A stretch of DNA of 64,000 nucleotides from Laetiporus sulphureus 93-53 (Eukaryota > Basidiomycota > Agaricomycetes > Polyporales > Laetiporaceae), in contig NW_024468527.1 of the NCBI RefSeq assembly GCF_001632365.1, positions 452,440-516,439 of the forward strand, in the 5' to 3' direction. Positions 12,701 to 24,952 of the stretch are shown here, piece after piece; within the stretch, counting starts at the first letter, position 1; every line of letters begins with the position of its first letter. The translations under genes were made by a program, and so were the position numbers. The notes beneath the pieces are model-generated. The model searched no databases. It worked only from the letters and a program-made list of their open reading frames with translations, and was not told the origin of the DNA.

Positions 12701-15700
12701 TTCCTCTACTCGTGAACAAATTCGGCGAGAATACCACATTCGTTGAGATCTCACCTCATCCAGTCCTCTCTCAAGTACGTCGGGTGTTTTTTTAAGCATA
12801 TCAATCTTCTGCTGATCGCGTTCATGCAGTACATCAAGAAGATGGGAGCTTTCGATTCGTTGGCTACGGCCACACGTCCTCCATCGGCGCGGCACTTGAA
12901 GCCCGGAGCTAAACGTCCAAAAGAGAATCAGACCCTTCTACAGGCTATGGGGCAATTGCTGCTTTATGGCGTCAACTCGGTGAGTCAACCTCGTTCGAGA
13001 CATTCAGCGTGAGGTCTGATAATAGTACTCAGATCAATTTCTCTATCCTCAATGGTTGCCCCTCGGACTCGTTCGAAGGTCCTGCTTATCCATTCAATAT
13101 GAGATTCTACCCATTCGCTGCGCGAGAAGCGTCGTATCTTCGCCGTTTGCTCCCAGCCACTCGCCCTCTGAACTCTACTCGCCTCCGAGTCTGTCCTCAG
13201 CTGCCAGAACCATGGATGTCACATCATGTCATCGACCACTCTGTCAGTAGTTCCAGAACCAGAGTCTCGTAGAATGCTGATGAGTTCCATGTAGAACCTG
13301 ATCCCTGCTGCCGCGTACATCGAGATGGCCCTCGAGTTCCCTGGCGTTACCCAGGTCTGGGATTGTCGCTTCGAAGCGGCTTGTATCTTGGAGGAGGGCG
13401 TTCCGCCGGTCACCTTAGAGGTGGCGAAGGATGGTATTAATTGGTGGGTGAAGTCTTCATCCTCTTTGCAGACTATGCAGGGAGACCTGGAATGGACTCG
13501 TGCCACACCTGAATTCGACACCGTCCATGCGCACGGAAAGCTTGGATATGGAGTGCCCGATCTGAGCATAGGAGGGTTCAAGAGAGTTGACGTCGCTGCA
13601 GTCCTTGCGCGATGTACTTCTACTCATCAGCATGAGGAGTTGTACGCGGAACTGGAAGGTATCGCTCAATTTGGGTCCGAGTGAGTGTCTGTTTCATCGG
13701 GTACCTCGTACAGAGGCCGTACTGAATACTTTTATAGATTCATGCGGGTACAGAGGGCGGCCATAAACGAGAACGAGGCCATTTGCTGGATCAAGGGTCA
13801 CGCTGATGGATTAAATAAGACTGACTATGTCTTCCATCCGGCCTTGATGGATGCGGTCTTCCAGGTATGCATTCCTATCGGCACGGCTCTGCATGTTGGG
13901 TTACTTACCTGTTCGGTGAATACTTGCAGTCCGCGATAAGCTGGAATATGGTGAGTTTTGGAGTAGATTCCCATGAGTGAGGTCCCTAACACGAGTGGTT
14001 TTGCGAAAGCTGTATGACAAGATTAACGTCGGCGGCAAAGAGCGGTCCTTCTTGGTGAGTGAGTTATACCTATCGACTCTGGGAAGCGCTCATAAGGTTG
14101 CAGCTACCGCACTCCTTACGGAGAGCCTACCGCGTTGACGGCCGTACCGAACCTATTGTACTCCCGGAAGAGTTCAGAACGTATTCCGTTCTCCTTGACT
14201 GGTCAGCCCATCACTGGACGTTCGATGCCTACGTTCTAGATGAGGATGACTCTGTGATCATTGCTTTTGAAGGTAACCTGTTCATTCTCAATCGGGATGC
14301 CGGCGCTCCTGCTGATTGCAATCTGCAGGCCTTCACTTCACACTCGTTAGCCAAGATGATCAATGGCCTACGGAACGATACATGATGTACTGGCAACCGC
14401 GAGCTCTTCCCACCACAGAGCATGAGGGGATGCTGGTACTGGACAGAGCTGCTGATGATACTGATTCGGTGCATATACTGTGCCTTCTGGACCAATTGGC
14501 TCTGAAGTACACCCACGAAACCTTAAGGTGAAAGCTATAGCTGGATCTCATGACAATTGACATTGAAGTCAATACCATAGCACGTTGCCGGAAGACACCA
14601 AGCTGGCATCGTCAGATCGTGTGCGGTATCTCGCGTGGGCTAAAGGGCAGGTGCAGAAGGCTGTACTTGGCGCTGTTCCCGAGATCGGTCCAGCCCTCCG
14701 CGACAAATACGCCAGTCTTCTGGAGCTCACCGAGCGCGTTGGGAAAGGGCAGAAAGGTTCGCATTTTCAGGGACAGACTTTCGTATCAGCTACTCATTTC
14801 TGTCTCAGAAATTATGCAAGCCTCTACTGCAGCCGTTGAACTCTTGTTCCGCGACGACATCATGAGCAAGGTCTATGAGCACCCTCCTTTCGTCGGTTGC
14901 ATATTCGATAAGACAGTGGAACAGTTCATTGAGCTTGTGAAGGAAGCTGTGTCGGCGGGCAAGCGCGTCGTGCGGATTCTGGAAGTCGGTGCTGGTACTG
15001 GAAGGTTCACCGCTCTGCTTGGTCAAGCCATGGTGGATGCGAAACTCGATCAACAGTGCTACGTCGATTATGTCAGCACGGACATATCGATTTCGCTTGC
15101 CCAGGAGTCGACTGCCAAATCGCCGTGGCTTACGATGACCCCGATGGCGTTTGACCTCAGCGTGCCTATCGAGCAACAGAATCTCGATCCTGCGAGCTTC
15201 GACATCGTCGTGGCTTTCGATGTCCTTCATGCCATTCCTAACATCCACGAGACACTGGTGCGGCTTCATGAGCTGCTCCTGCCCGGTGGCCATCTAGCAG
15301 TAATTGAACTCGATGGCAACTCTTTCGCTAACGGCGCCGTTGGTACCATATGTGGGTTCAGTTTCTCCTGTAGAGTGACCAATACTCTCGCTGACACTAT
15401 GTACTTTAGGGATGGATTTCATCTTCGGCTCATTCGCTGAATGGATGGGCGTGCTGGATCAGCGCCCGGGAGCGACTCATTGCTCGCTGTCTCCAGCAGA
15501 ATGGAAATCAGCTCTCCAAGCAGCTGGTTTCGCGGACACGCTTCTTGTGACGTCTTCTGGTCGCTCTGTTTCTCATATGGCATTTATCACGCAAGGCTCG
15601 CTTTCTCCGACTTCAACTTCCTCATCTCCCCTGCGTACTCCTTCTCCAGGTCCGACGACGCCATTGAACCCTGATGTGGTCCCGAATGTCGTGAAGGTTC

Positions 15701-18700
15701 TGAGCGGCTCGTCACCCGATCTCACCGACGTCCTCGGACGGAGCAGCATCGACGATATGTTTTCCAAGCAAGATGTCATCGAGATCTCTACACCAGCGCC
15801 TCCTATTGAAATCGTCTTGGGGCATGACCTCACTGTCGTTCGGCGCTTCACGGCGGGTGATGAAGTCTCTCTCGTTCAATTCCTCTCAGAATTGGATGCA
15901 ACCAAACACTATGTGATTTGGCTATACACGGACATGGAGGAAAGCAACCTCAGCCTCATTGGAATTGCCCGATCCATTCGCCACGAGTTTAGTTTATGGA
16001 AGATCATGATGGCTTTGTTCCACCCGTCATGGGATGCCGTCCAGCAGGAGGACTTCGTGTACGGCAAGCTTGTGCCTTTGAAATGGATTGACGCGGAAGT
16101 CATGGTGGACGAGAGCGGAAACTTGCATGTTCCGCGCGTTGTCAGTGCTCCTTCTCCCCCTCACGTCGAGCCGCGCGAGGATAAGGCTCTGGCATTTGAT
16201 GAGTCTCGAATCTGGCGAGTTTATCCTGAGCCGTTGGGTCCGGACGACGTCGAAGTAACAGTTGCATTTACGAGCCTCTCGCCAGCTTTCCCCGACTGTT
16301 CCGAGTTTTCTGGCAAAGTCAGCGCCGTTGGGTCTGGTGTACCTGTTGAGATGATTGGAAGAAGGTATGCATATACTTTGGTAGCCTTCTACACCACTCA
16401 TTGATACATTTCATGAACAGGGTATTCGGTGTTGCGGCGAGTCGCCAAGGAAATGTGATCGTATGCAGCCGCTCGCAGGTAACAGAGGTCCCAGATGGTA
16501 TGCATGCATCAACAGCTGCTGCAATTGCCGGCCGTCTATTTTTCGTGTCCTCAGTGGTCACTAAGGCACTCGCGTTTTGTGGTGTTCGGTCACCACGCAT
16601 ACTGTTGCACGCCGGTGTCTCCTCTCCCGCTGCCGTGGCGACCTACCTTTACCTCAAGGCGCGGGGCCTCGATGTCTTTGTCACAGTAACGGAACCCAGT
16701 ACGTTCCCAGTTTCCCCAAGCTCCTCCCCAGCCGTGCCCATCTTCTCTACCACTCCACTCGATATCTGGTCTTTCCGAGTACGCGAATGGGCGAAGAAAG
16801 GCGTCGACGTCACGTTCAATTTCGACGGCGACCCAAGTGTAGCCAAGGAGACTCTCAGCCTCCTATCACGGAGAGGCACCCTCGTGCAAATCGGTGGAGA
16901 ATTACCACACCGCATCCAGCGCGGTCACCAACTCGTCCTGGTCGACTACCCAACATTGCTTGACGAAGAAGACATTGCAGAGTCTGCACTAGAATCCATT
17001 CAGCCCCCTGTCCGCTCCCTTATCGCACCATCGGTGCATATTTTCGAGCTGAGTCAACTCGCAGTTGCTCAAGCAAAAATCCGGTCTCAGTCCACCATTG
17101 ATACTGCTGTATTGGTGGATTTGCAAGATCTCAATCCGAAACTTCCCATCTTGCGTGGTGGCATCATCAAGGGCACGGCCGCTTTTGATCCTCGAGCTTC
17201 ATATGTCGTGATCGGCGGCGTCGGCGGTCTTGGAGCCAATATCGCGCGTTGTCTTGTAGAGAATGGAGCTAGACATGTTATTTTAACATCACGTTCTGGC
17301 GAGAATGTGAGTATAGCATATCATTGTACCTTTGCTCAGCTGATCTCGTATTATCAAGACTTTCAAGGCCGGCCGCCTTATCCGCGAGAAGAAAATTATC
17401 ACATACCTGCGAAATATCCCTGGCGTGGTGATAGACATCCTCGCAGTAGATTGTCTCGATGTGGAGAAGACCAAGGCTGTCTTCGCCAACTCGTCTCGTA
17501 GGATCGCTGGGGTTTTCTATGTCGCCGTCCGCCTTAATGATCAGCTTTTCACCAATCTCACCACGGAGGAGGACTGGAAGACTGGTATGGCCGTTTATCG
17601 TGTCAGCGAGCTTCGTGACTGATATTGTTCGCTCTCAAGTGTACGACGTAAAGGTGAAGGGCTTGAAGGTGCTGCTTGAGGCCGTCAATCCCAGTACTCT
17701 CGACTTCCTCGTCTTGACCAGTTCCATGGCCACAGTCAGCGGTTCTCCAGGTATTCATTGTTATTACTACTATCATGCATCGCGGAGACCCAATGTGGCT
17801 CACAGGTCAGGCGAATTATGCGGCAGCACAGACGGAGATGGAAGAAATTGGTGCTCACCTTCCCAATACCGTTTCAATCACAGTTCCACCGATCGTACGC
17901 GGCTTATTCATACTTTATTCTGCTTTTATTCACATATGTACGGCAGACGGATGGTGGTGTATTTGTGCGAAGTATGCCTCCTGGCAATGCCCGAAATGCC
18001 GCCCTTGACAAGGTGAGTTCTTTTCTGCCAGTGTCTTTGTCGAATGCCATCTAAGTCTATGGACAGTATAAAGCCCTGGGAATGTCTGGAATGCTTGTTG
18101 CAGAGCATTGTGTCGACGCAATCTGGACGTTGAACACCAGCGCAGCCAATGCAGTGTACATTCCCTCGATGAATTGGAAGAAGGTCGTGGAGAGTATGCC
18201 CTCGTAGGATTATAAAGTTATTACCACGCTGACAAGTTTTGATAGTTGGTATTCCTGAGTATCATCTTGCATCGTTGCGTCACCTCTTGGTGAAGGAGAA
18301 CGCAGATGTTTCTGTTGCTAATGCATCGAACGAGCAAACGATCCGTGCAGCTTGTGCCATGGTTCTCTCTTTGAACACTGAAGACGTTGAAGAGAACATT
18401 CCTCTTTCAAGCTACGGCCTTGACTCGTTGACCTCCGTCCGTCTCAGTGGCATCCTTAAACAGTACTTCGATGTTACTGTTACTCAACTTCAGCTGCTCA
18501 GCTCATACATGACTGGTCAGTATTAAGCTTCTCTGCAGCGTATCCTGAACTAAAATTATATGACAGTGGAGAAGTTGCAGGCGATGCAAGAGGAACAACG
18601 CCTCGCATCTGCATCGGAGGCACAAAATGCCGGAGCTTCAGATGCTAAGTTTGACGCCACCGGCCAATCTAATCTCGAAAATGATATGGACAAGACCATC

Positions 18701-19679
18701 GTGCGCCTCAACAACGTGAATGAAGGACGACCTTTCTTCATCCTGCATGGTGCTGGTGGTGGCGTCCTGGTGCTGCAGAAAGTTGCCCAGAAGGTGAACT
18801 GCCCTGTGTACGGTGTACAAGATACGCCCGAAGCTCCGATTACGGGTACCCTTGATCGCCTTTCTCGCTTCTACCTTTCTAAGATTCAGGAGAAGCAACC
18901 GCATGGACCGTACCGTATTGGCGGTTTCTCATTCGGTAAGCAGGCGATCGATTGTATACCATCATCGTCACTCAGATCTGTTGCAGGAACCTGTCTTGCG
19001 GTCCGAATTGCGCAGATGCTACTCGATGAGGGCGAAGAGACTGAGCTGCTAGTCTTGCTGGACGGGACTCCGACGCTTTTCCACAGGCCTAATTTCCAGG
19101 TCTACACCAAGGATAGGATTGCCCAGGGTACGCTGCGTGAAGACGTATGTGATCTTCCTTACTGTATTTGTTCGCCCTTGACCAATGTGCCTCTTTCATC
19201 AACAGATCATGGAGGTCATTGCCGACATGTCCCAAAGTGGCTCTCTGGACGGTGCAAACGAGATTACGTACCAATTCTCGGATCACTTCAGCAAGGTGTC
19301 CTCAGGCGGGTCCGGTCCTAAATGGGTTGCACGCTTCTGCAGGGCCTACGTCGCTCATGGTATGTCGCGTGCTGCTAATGCACAGCGCGTATGGCTGACA
19401 TGAATTGAAGTGCTTATGGGTGTCCGTGCAAGCATGGATGTGAACAAGCGCGAGGCAGACGGTTCGCTGTTCACCGAGGTCTGGCCGTCCAAACGGACAG
19501 TGCTCGTTCGCGCCGAGCAAGGTGTCTCCGCCCAGTCGTACGCGGAAGGCGCGTCGAAACTGTTAGACCTCGAGATCTGGACGTCGGATGTCGAGCTACA
19601 CGAGTTGCCTGGCACTCACTTCGGTATCCTCAATCCCGACTCTGGGTTGGCTGAGATCCTGAACGGCATTGTGGCATGA
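9723..19679 (+). CDS. highly reducing-type iterative polyketide synthase, KS-AT-DH-MT-(psiER)-KR-ACP-TE
   Basis: Builds a polyketide chain from malonyl units. Roughly 2,800-2,900 residues over more than 20 exons. KS: active Cys in DTACSSS (10537), HGTGT (11007) and SNVGHGE (11124). AT: FSGQGPQHW and GHSIGE (Ser at 12101). DH: HHVIDHSNLIPAAAY with the catalytic His, although the usual Gly is replaced, and HPALMDAVFQ with the Asp (13840-13870). C-methyltransferase: ILEVGAGTGRFT (about 14980) and FDIVVAFDVLHAI. ER region (about 16200-17100): the NADPH loop is degenerate (LLHAGVSSPAAVATYLYLKA), so probably inactive. KR: VVIGGVGGLGANIA (about 17210) with Ser/Tyr in LVLTSSMATVSG and QANYAAAQ. ACP: YGLDSLTSVRL (Ser at 18425). 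TE: GGFSFG (Ser at 18929), LLDGTP and LPGTHFG. No break was seen. An inactive ER with working DH and KR predicts conjugated double bonds, the MT predicts methyl branches and the TE a free acid. Basidiomycete polyene synthases of this type are known; the exact product is not predictable here. Confidence 0.95.
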
Positions 19680-21171
19680 GAAATCCGGGGAGGAAGCGGT
19701 GACCGTATCGAGGATGCCAGCTTATATTTATCAGTATCGTGTGTTGCCGTGTCTATCATCATATTGTCGAGCGTTTGACCGTTTGCATACTATACCTTCT
19801 CCGTTGTTGGTGTTAGAATGTTGTCTGCTTAAACCGGAATTGAATATCGTGTGTTTTGCATGCAAGTTGCTGAGAGAATAGAGCTGAGTAGAGATACATT
19901 ATCCCTCTGAGCTACACCGTGCCAACACAAAGGAACGTTCGTGCATCCATTACTGATGATTAATGTATTCTTAAAACCGGTCCATTACAATATTCAGTAA
20001 TGTGCGATAATGATCCTCATCAAGCCATTGTGAGCAATCACCGTCTCTCACAACGCTTTGCAATCGCTCTGGATCATAGAGAAAGATCATGAGCCTCGGT
20101 GCCAGTCGCCCACCCGCACGAGGCCGTGGCCTGCGAGAGTGGAGGACAGCGTCGAACCCTGATGCCTCTTGGGCAAAATGGGGATCGACGGGTCGCGGCT
20201 GTGGCGGTGTTTGTCGCGAGGCCCTCCGGTATTTAGTTGCTCGGAGGTTCAGCGGCTACGCTCATCGCGCCATTCCTCTTCCCAGACCTGTAGAAATTCA
20301 GTAAGAAGAGCAACATGTGCTTTGTTGACCTCATCTCGAAGAACCGCCCCCGTTCTCCGACTTTCACACCTCGACAGCTGGTGAGATCAAATTTCTGCAG
20401 TGTCGTACAAGCGTCGATTATCGGAAACAAGCCTGCACCTGTAAACATTTCCGGTTCGATCGCATGCTCTGCGTGGGAGAGTATTGAACACACTCACTCG
20501 TGAAGCGCAGTTTCTCTGGAACTCGTTTTATGCATCGCGACACAGGTAGAAATCACGACAGCATTTGATAACTCGACTTCACAAGTCGAACCTCAAGCGT
20601 AGGGCTCTTCAGCGAGCCTATCGATCACGCTCACGCTAATGAACAGATGTCGGGCACGAGGAATACCACAGAGATTGTCCTCTACCTGGTTGGAACAGAA
20701 CTGGTGTCCGAACTCATGGACGTGGGCAGGACGATGACAATCTCAGATACAGATCTGCAACGAGGATCGGGAATAGATCTTAGATCAAAGTCAGATCACA
20801 ACCGCGACAAACAATTCCTTAAGTACCATCCGCATAAACCGATATACTCATCACGCATTGCTGCTTGCACCATAGTTCAGCATATATATACTCTCTCACA
20901 TTAGCGCCCAAAAGGTTATTGTCATCAAAGTTATCGCGTCTCTGCGTTCCGCGAAAGCAGTCATTGCGAGCTTCTCAGATAGATACACAATGGGACAGCA
21001 TGCCTGCTCGCCGGTCCTACCTCCCCCTATACCCCAAACAAGACCGCATAATTCTATCTACATATGCAATGAAGGGAAAAGGTCCAATTATCACAGCGCG
21101 CTAATATAGCCCCGCCCATGATGGATATTTCGCCACACCGTATAACCAGCACCACGAACTCGGATCACAAC
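19680..21171. other. gene-free interval after the polyketide synthase
   Basis: 1.5 kb with normal CpG content and only short open frames lacking recognisable blocks. It holds the 3' untranslated region of the synthase. I see no tailoring enzyme, regulator or repeat in it. Confidence 0.5.
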
Positions 21172-21569
21172 TTAGCTCTTAGCCTTCCCTCCATCCTTGC
21201 TACTAGATTCAGCGTCATCACTTGTAGGTAGCTGATGAACATAAGGCTTGCCATCCCAAAGCACGTCACGTCCTCCTATTGCCCTCGGAAGAGCATTCGG
21301 ATTCTGCGGCCATGCGTTGGGATCAGGAGGCGGTCGTTTCTTTTTGGAGTACCATATGCATCGGATGCGCGCGTCATTTGGATCCCATGTGCCCGGCTGT
21401 CCCAGCAGCACAGGAGGCCATGGTTCTACGAGCAAAATAGTCAGCGCGTGCCGCAATCTCTGTGGCAAGGCGAACACTTACGCTTTGGCATCATCGGCTG
21501 ATTAAGAGGCGCACTGGCCTTCGCGGGTGCCTGCGGAGCGTTGGCCTTGTCGTTCGAACTCGACTGCAT
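21172..21569 (-). CDS. small proline-rich protein of unknown function
   Basis: Two exons (21569-21482 and 21425-21172) around a 56-nt intron with clean ends (GTAAGT...GTAG) join in frame to give about 113 residues. The N terminus (MQSSSNDKANAPQAPAKAS) is low-complexity. The middle is rich in Trp and Pro (PWPPVLLGQPGTWDPNDA, KKKRPPPDPNAWPQNP), and the C terminus is polar and Lys-rich (SSSKDGGKAKS). There is no signal peptide or membrane helix. I do not recognise a family. The clean intron and well-formed frame support a real gene; composition alone gives no function. Confidence 0.55.
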
Positions 21570-21995
21570 GGTGGTGCAGTAGTTGTATGAGAGGTACGAT
21601 CGATATAACAAGTGGATGGGAAAATGCGTAAACTGTTGACCGAAAGATGTTCCGAGAAGACTGTTCTTATACTTGTCTAGAACAATAACATTGCACGTTT
21701 CAGATCAGCAATCATATCATAGAGCAACAATCGCATGCAGTGCATCAAGCGTGCAAGCGTAGCTGAAATGCCTCTATTATGCGCTATGTTGAGGAAATCT
21801 AGAAAGCGCAATAAGCACAATAAGTCATAGTTTCGCTTATAGATAATCACCGCCGACAATGATCGTGGCGTGGCCACAGAATGCAGCAGCTTTTCCAAAC
21901 AATAAATGACCACCTAAGATCACAATACGAGCGACTACATAGGAACGCACTACGAAACGGATCTAGGAAACCGCTTGCTCACTTGCTCACTATAC
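21570..21995. other. intergenic, no gene seen
   Basis: 426 bp, rather AT-rich, between the start of the small proline-rich gene and the end of the ELP5-like gene. It holds the promoter of the former and the 3' end of the latter. No RNA gene or repeat was recognised. Confidence 0.5.
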
Positions 21996-23277
21996 TCAAA
22001 TGTCCAGGTCCTCGTCCGGGTCATCGTCGTCAATATCGTCTGCGGAATCTGGGTCGTACAGGATGGCGGCAGGTGCAGCGCTCGTTCGCGCCTGCTTGCC
22101 TATGGTGGCTGTCGTATCAGCGGGATGGTCCTACAATCGGATCAAAATTGAGGAGATAATTACCTTCGTGTGCATATGGCAACGGAACCTGTGCACGAGA
22201 CTGTTGTTGTTCTATAGTGAGGTTGAGATTGAAAGAGAGATTCTTAGTAGGATCTGGACCACTCTTCAGCATCAACAAGTCAGAACTCTGCATGAAGGCG
22301 CTGATGGCGACGAGCGACAACACACCTCTTCAACCACCTTCCGTGTCCACAAGCCTTTGAGGCTCTCCAATTGGCTCAGCTCACACGGAGATCCGCATGC
22401 AGGGATCCCAGACCAGCCCTCCAAGACTCGTTCCACACCTCGTCTCCTCCCCGGTCCATCCGCGCCGCGAACGAGCACTTCCACCACGAACTCCCTCCCG
22501 CCGGAGCCCTCGCCACCTGGGCCGAACACGAGCTTCTCCGACTCGTAGTGTCGCTCTGCAATTGGGAGGAATACGCTCCAGAATTTCTCGGGCGGTGAGA
22601 GAGGCGGCGGCATCGTCAGATACGCTGTGGCGAGATGCAAGATCAACGCGGTGGGATGTGCTATGATGTGGAGGAGTATCGGAGAGAGCCTGGTATGCAT
22701 GAGAGCGGGTATGATGCGGGAGGGGGCGACAACATGGAGGACGAGACGAGATGGACCTGTGCAGCGGGTTGAGTATGGCTTGCAAGAGATCATTACAATG
22801 CACTTACTCGGTCTTGCACGAATCGCGGAGAGAAGCTCTGATAGGAAACGTTCCGTCCTTGCCAACGAGCCCAGATCAGAGAGAAGCGTGTCGACTGAGT
22901 CGATCACGGCGGTCAACGGTCCTGGCGGTGCTGCCCACGCCGTCAGCTTCATCCTTGCTTCGCACGTCTTAACACACACCATCGCGCACGGTCCTCAACA
23001 TCTCCTCCTTTACATCGAGTGCGTCCTCGGCATATCCTGGGACATTGTGCGTCCAGTCAAACACACGGACATTTTCCGGCGTGTCTTTCACGAAGGCGGA
23101 GGGCGCGTACAGGAGACAAAAGAGCAAGATTGACCCGGCGATGGGATTACTGTCAGCCTGGCGAACAACGTACTGCACGACAGGCAGACATGACTGAGCT
23201 GTGGACGATTGTACGAGTAGAAGGGGCTGCTGACCCCGGGACGAGCTCGTGAGAGTGGACAAGAGAAGAGGCGCCAT
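21996..23277 (-). CDS. ELP5: Elongator complex subunit ELP5-like protein
   Basis: ELP5 belongs to the ELP4-ELP5-ELP6 accessory subcomplex of Elongator, which is needed for wobble-uridine modification of tRNAs. The ATG at 23277 begins MAPLLLSTLTSSSRGQQPLL. Later exons carry a RecA-like core without a Walker motif (LTAVIDSVDTLLSDLGSLA; LVLHVVAPSRIIPALMHTRL; HPTALILHLATAYLTM). The strongest evidence is the acidic C-terminal tail, YDPDSADDIDDDDPDEDLDI directly before the stop, which matches the conserved ELP5 tail ending. At least four exons are required, and some junctions between 22270 and 22050 are uncertain. It shares a 120-bp head-to-head promoter with the hydrolase gene. The family call rests on the tail and overall layout rather than on catalytic residues. 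Confidence 0.75.
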
Positions 23278-23397
23278 TTTGGCCACTCAGTGCCGCTCGC
23301 TCACAAATGCACGATGAGGTTCTCAAGGGTCAGCAAGGCTCCCTTGGCCTCCTCCCACCGCTGCCTCCGTGCTGTTTTCTAGCGACGCGCAATAGAG
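23278..23397. promoter_or_regulatory. compact divergent promoter, ELP5-like / hydrolase
   Basis: Only 120 bp separate the ATG of the ELP5-like gene (minus) from the ATG of the alpha/beta hydrolase (plus). Both promoters must fit here or overlap the first exons. No motif was identified. Confidence 0.5.
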
Positions 23398-24785
23398 ATG
23401 GCTGCTCTGTCCTTCGTGAGCGCTGAGCAAATCATCCGTTCCGTCATCTTGAATCTATTGAACCTTAACACGATCGCAGGTCCCGTTCCCCGTCGATCAC
23501 TCGATGGAGGCGCTGCCGGTATCCTCTCGCATACGGACCATCTACCCGGAAGACTACTATCCCAATGGCAGCGTTGCACGCTGAACATCAAGCGCATATG
23601 TGTGTTGATGCCTCACGTTAGGTGGATATGTGCAGCTGCCTTACGGTCGAACACGGTACTACTTGCTCGGACCTGAAGATGGAACAAAGGTGAATGATGC
23701 CCGACGAGCATTATTGCTTTCTATCTGTGCTTATATGCTCCCACAAGGTGGCCCTCGTCCACGGTCTCGCGACGCCCAGCGTCACCTACTCCCGCTTGGG
23801 GCCTTATCTGGCCTCAAAAGGCTACAGAGTGTTGCTATACGGTTGTTGCGCAAGCTATCCTTGTCAAGCTGGTCCCACGAGCTCATGCGGCGCGCCATAG
23901 ACTTGTATGGCAGAGGATACAGCGAGGCGCCCAAGACGCCCTATACCACGAATATCTTCGTCGTCCAGCTCGCTTTGCTCATGCAGTACTTGCGATGGGA
24001 AAGCGCGCACATCATCGGATTCTCCATGGTAGGAGGCTCTCTGCTCTCACGAAGCTGCGGCTCAACGACGATCCATTGCCAATGTAGGGTGGCGGAATCA
24101 CAGCCGCGTTCACTGCGACCCTCCCTCATCTTGTTTCCGGAAATATCGTCTTGATCGCTTCTGCCGGTGTACATAATGTGAATGAATAGTTTTCATCCGT
24201 TTGGGTCTCCTTGCTCACGTTCGACTATCCAGAGAGACGATGAACCGCCACAGGACAAGGCGAGTCGCAATATATAGCTTGCTCGTGGCCGCCAAGCACT
24301 AAGTTTTGCTCCAGCCAGCCGTGATTCCAATCAGCCAGTATGCAGAGGTTGGTGTTCATCACGTCTTAACGCTGCTGCTATTGCATTGTCTGAATGTTGC
24401 ATATACAGCTCATCAATCTCCATAAGGAGTTGCTCCCTGGCTATTCCAACGCCGTGTCTTCTTGTCTCCGTGAAGGACCCATTCACGAACTCCTGTGGGC
24501 ATTTGACAAGCTGGGCAATACACGCGTTGTTTCTGGAGAGCAAGTTCAGGTGCTTCTCATACATGTGTGCACCCTTCGCTTTAATTCCACGGTCCGTGAC
24601 GCTGAAATGCCATCCTCCAGGGCACGGACGATCCGTTGGTTCGCTACGCGGATTCCATCGAAATTCAGAAGCGTATCCCAACCGCTCAGTTGGTCAGCAT
24701 TAGCGGTGGAGGACACGATGTGCCCGTCCGAGAGGAGCATTGGCTGCAAGTTGCGGAGAGTACTGAGAAGTTCTTCCGTGCGTAA
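23398..24785 (+). CDS. alpha/beta hydrolase fold protein
   Basis: Probable serine hydrolase of unknown substrate. Exon 1 is very short (MAALSF) and is followed by PFPVDHSMEALPVSSRIR. The fold is then clear: YGRTRYYLLGPEDGTK, VALVHGLATPSVTYSRLGPY (oxyanion-hole HG region), LYGRGYSEAPK, and the nucleophile elbow HIIGFSMGGG with Ser between F and M. The acid is in GTDDPLVRYADS and the base His in SISGGGHDVPV, both near the C terminus, which ends EKFFRA. The Ser-Asp-His triad is therefore complete. The intron after exon 2 seems to need a GC-AG or otherwise unusual donor. No signal peptide is seen, so it is probably intracellular. Esterase, lipase and epoxide-hydrolase-like roles are all possible. 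Confidence 0.85.
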
Positions 24786-24952
24786 GGTCACGAGAAAGAT
24801 GACACCAAGGTGCATTATCACCTGCAATGAGAATTGCATGTAATAGTAGTCCGAATGGAATATATTGATTAGTCGACTAAATGCGTGCGTCAATAAACGC
24901 TATTCAGACAAGCCGCAGGTGCCTTGGACAGTACACGAGTAGTATGTGTAGC

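Noticed and set aside
23230..23290. Alternative GTG start for the ELP5-like protein nine bases upstream
   Set aside because: An ATG (23277) lies in the same frame directly after it and is the ordinary choice.
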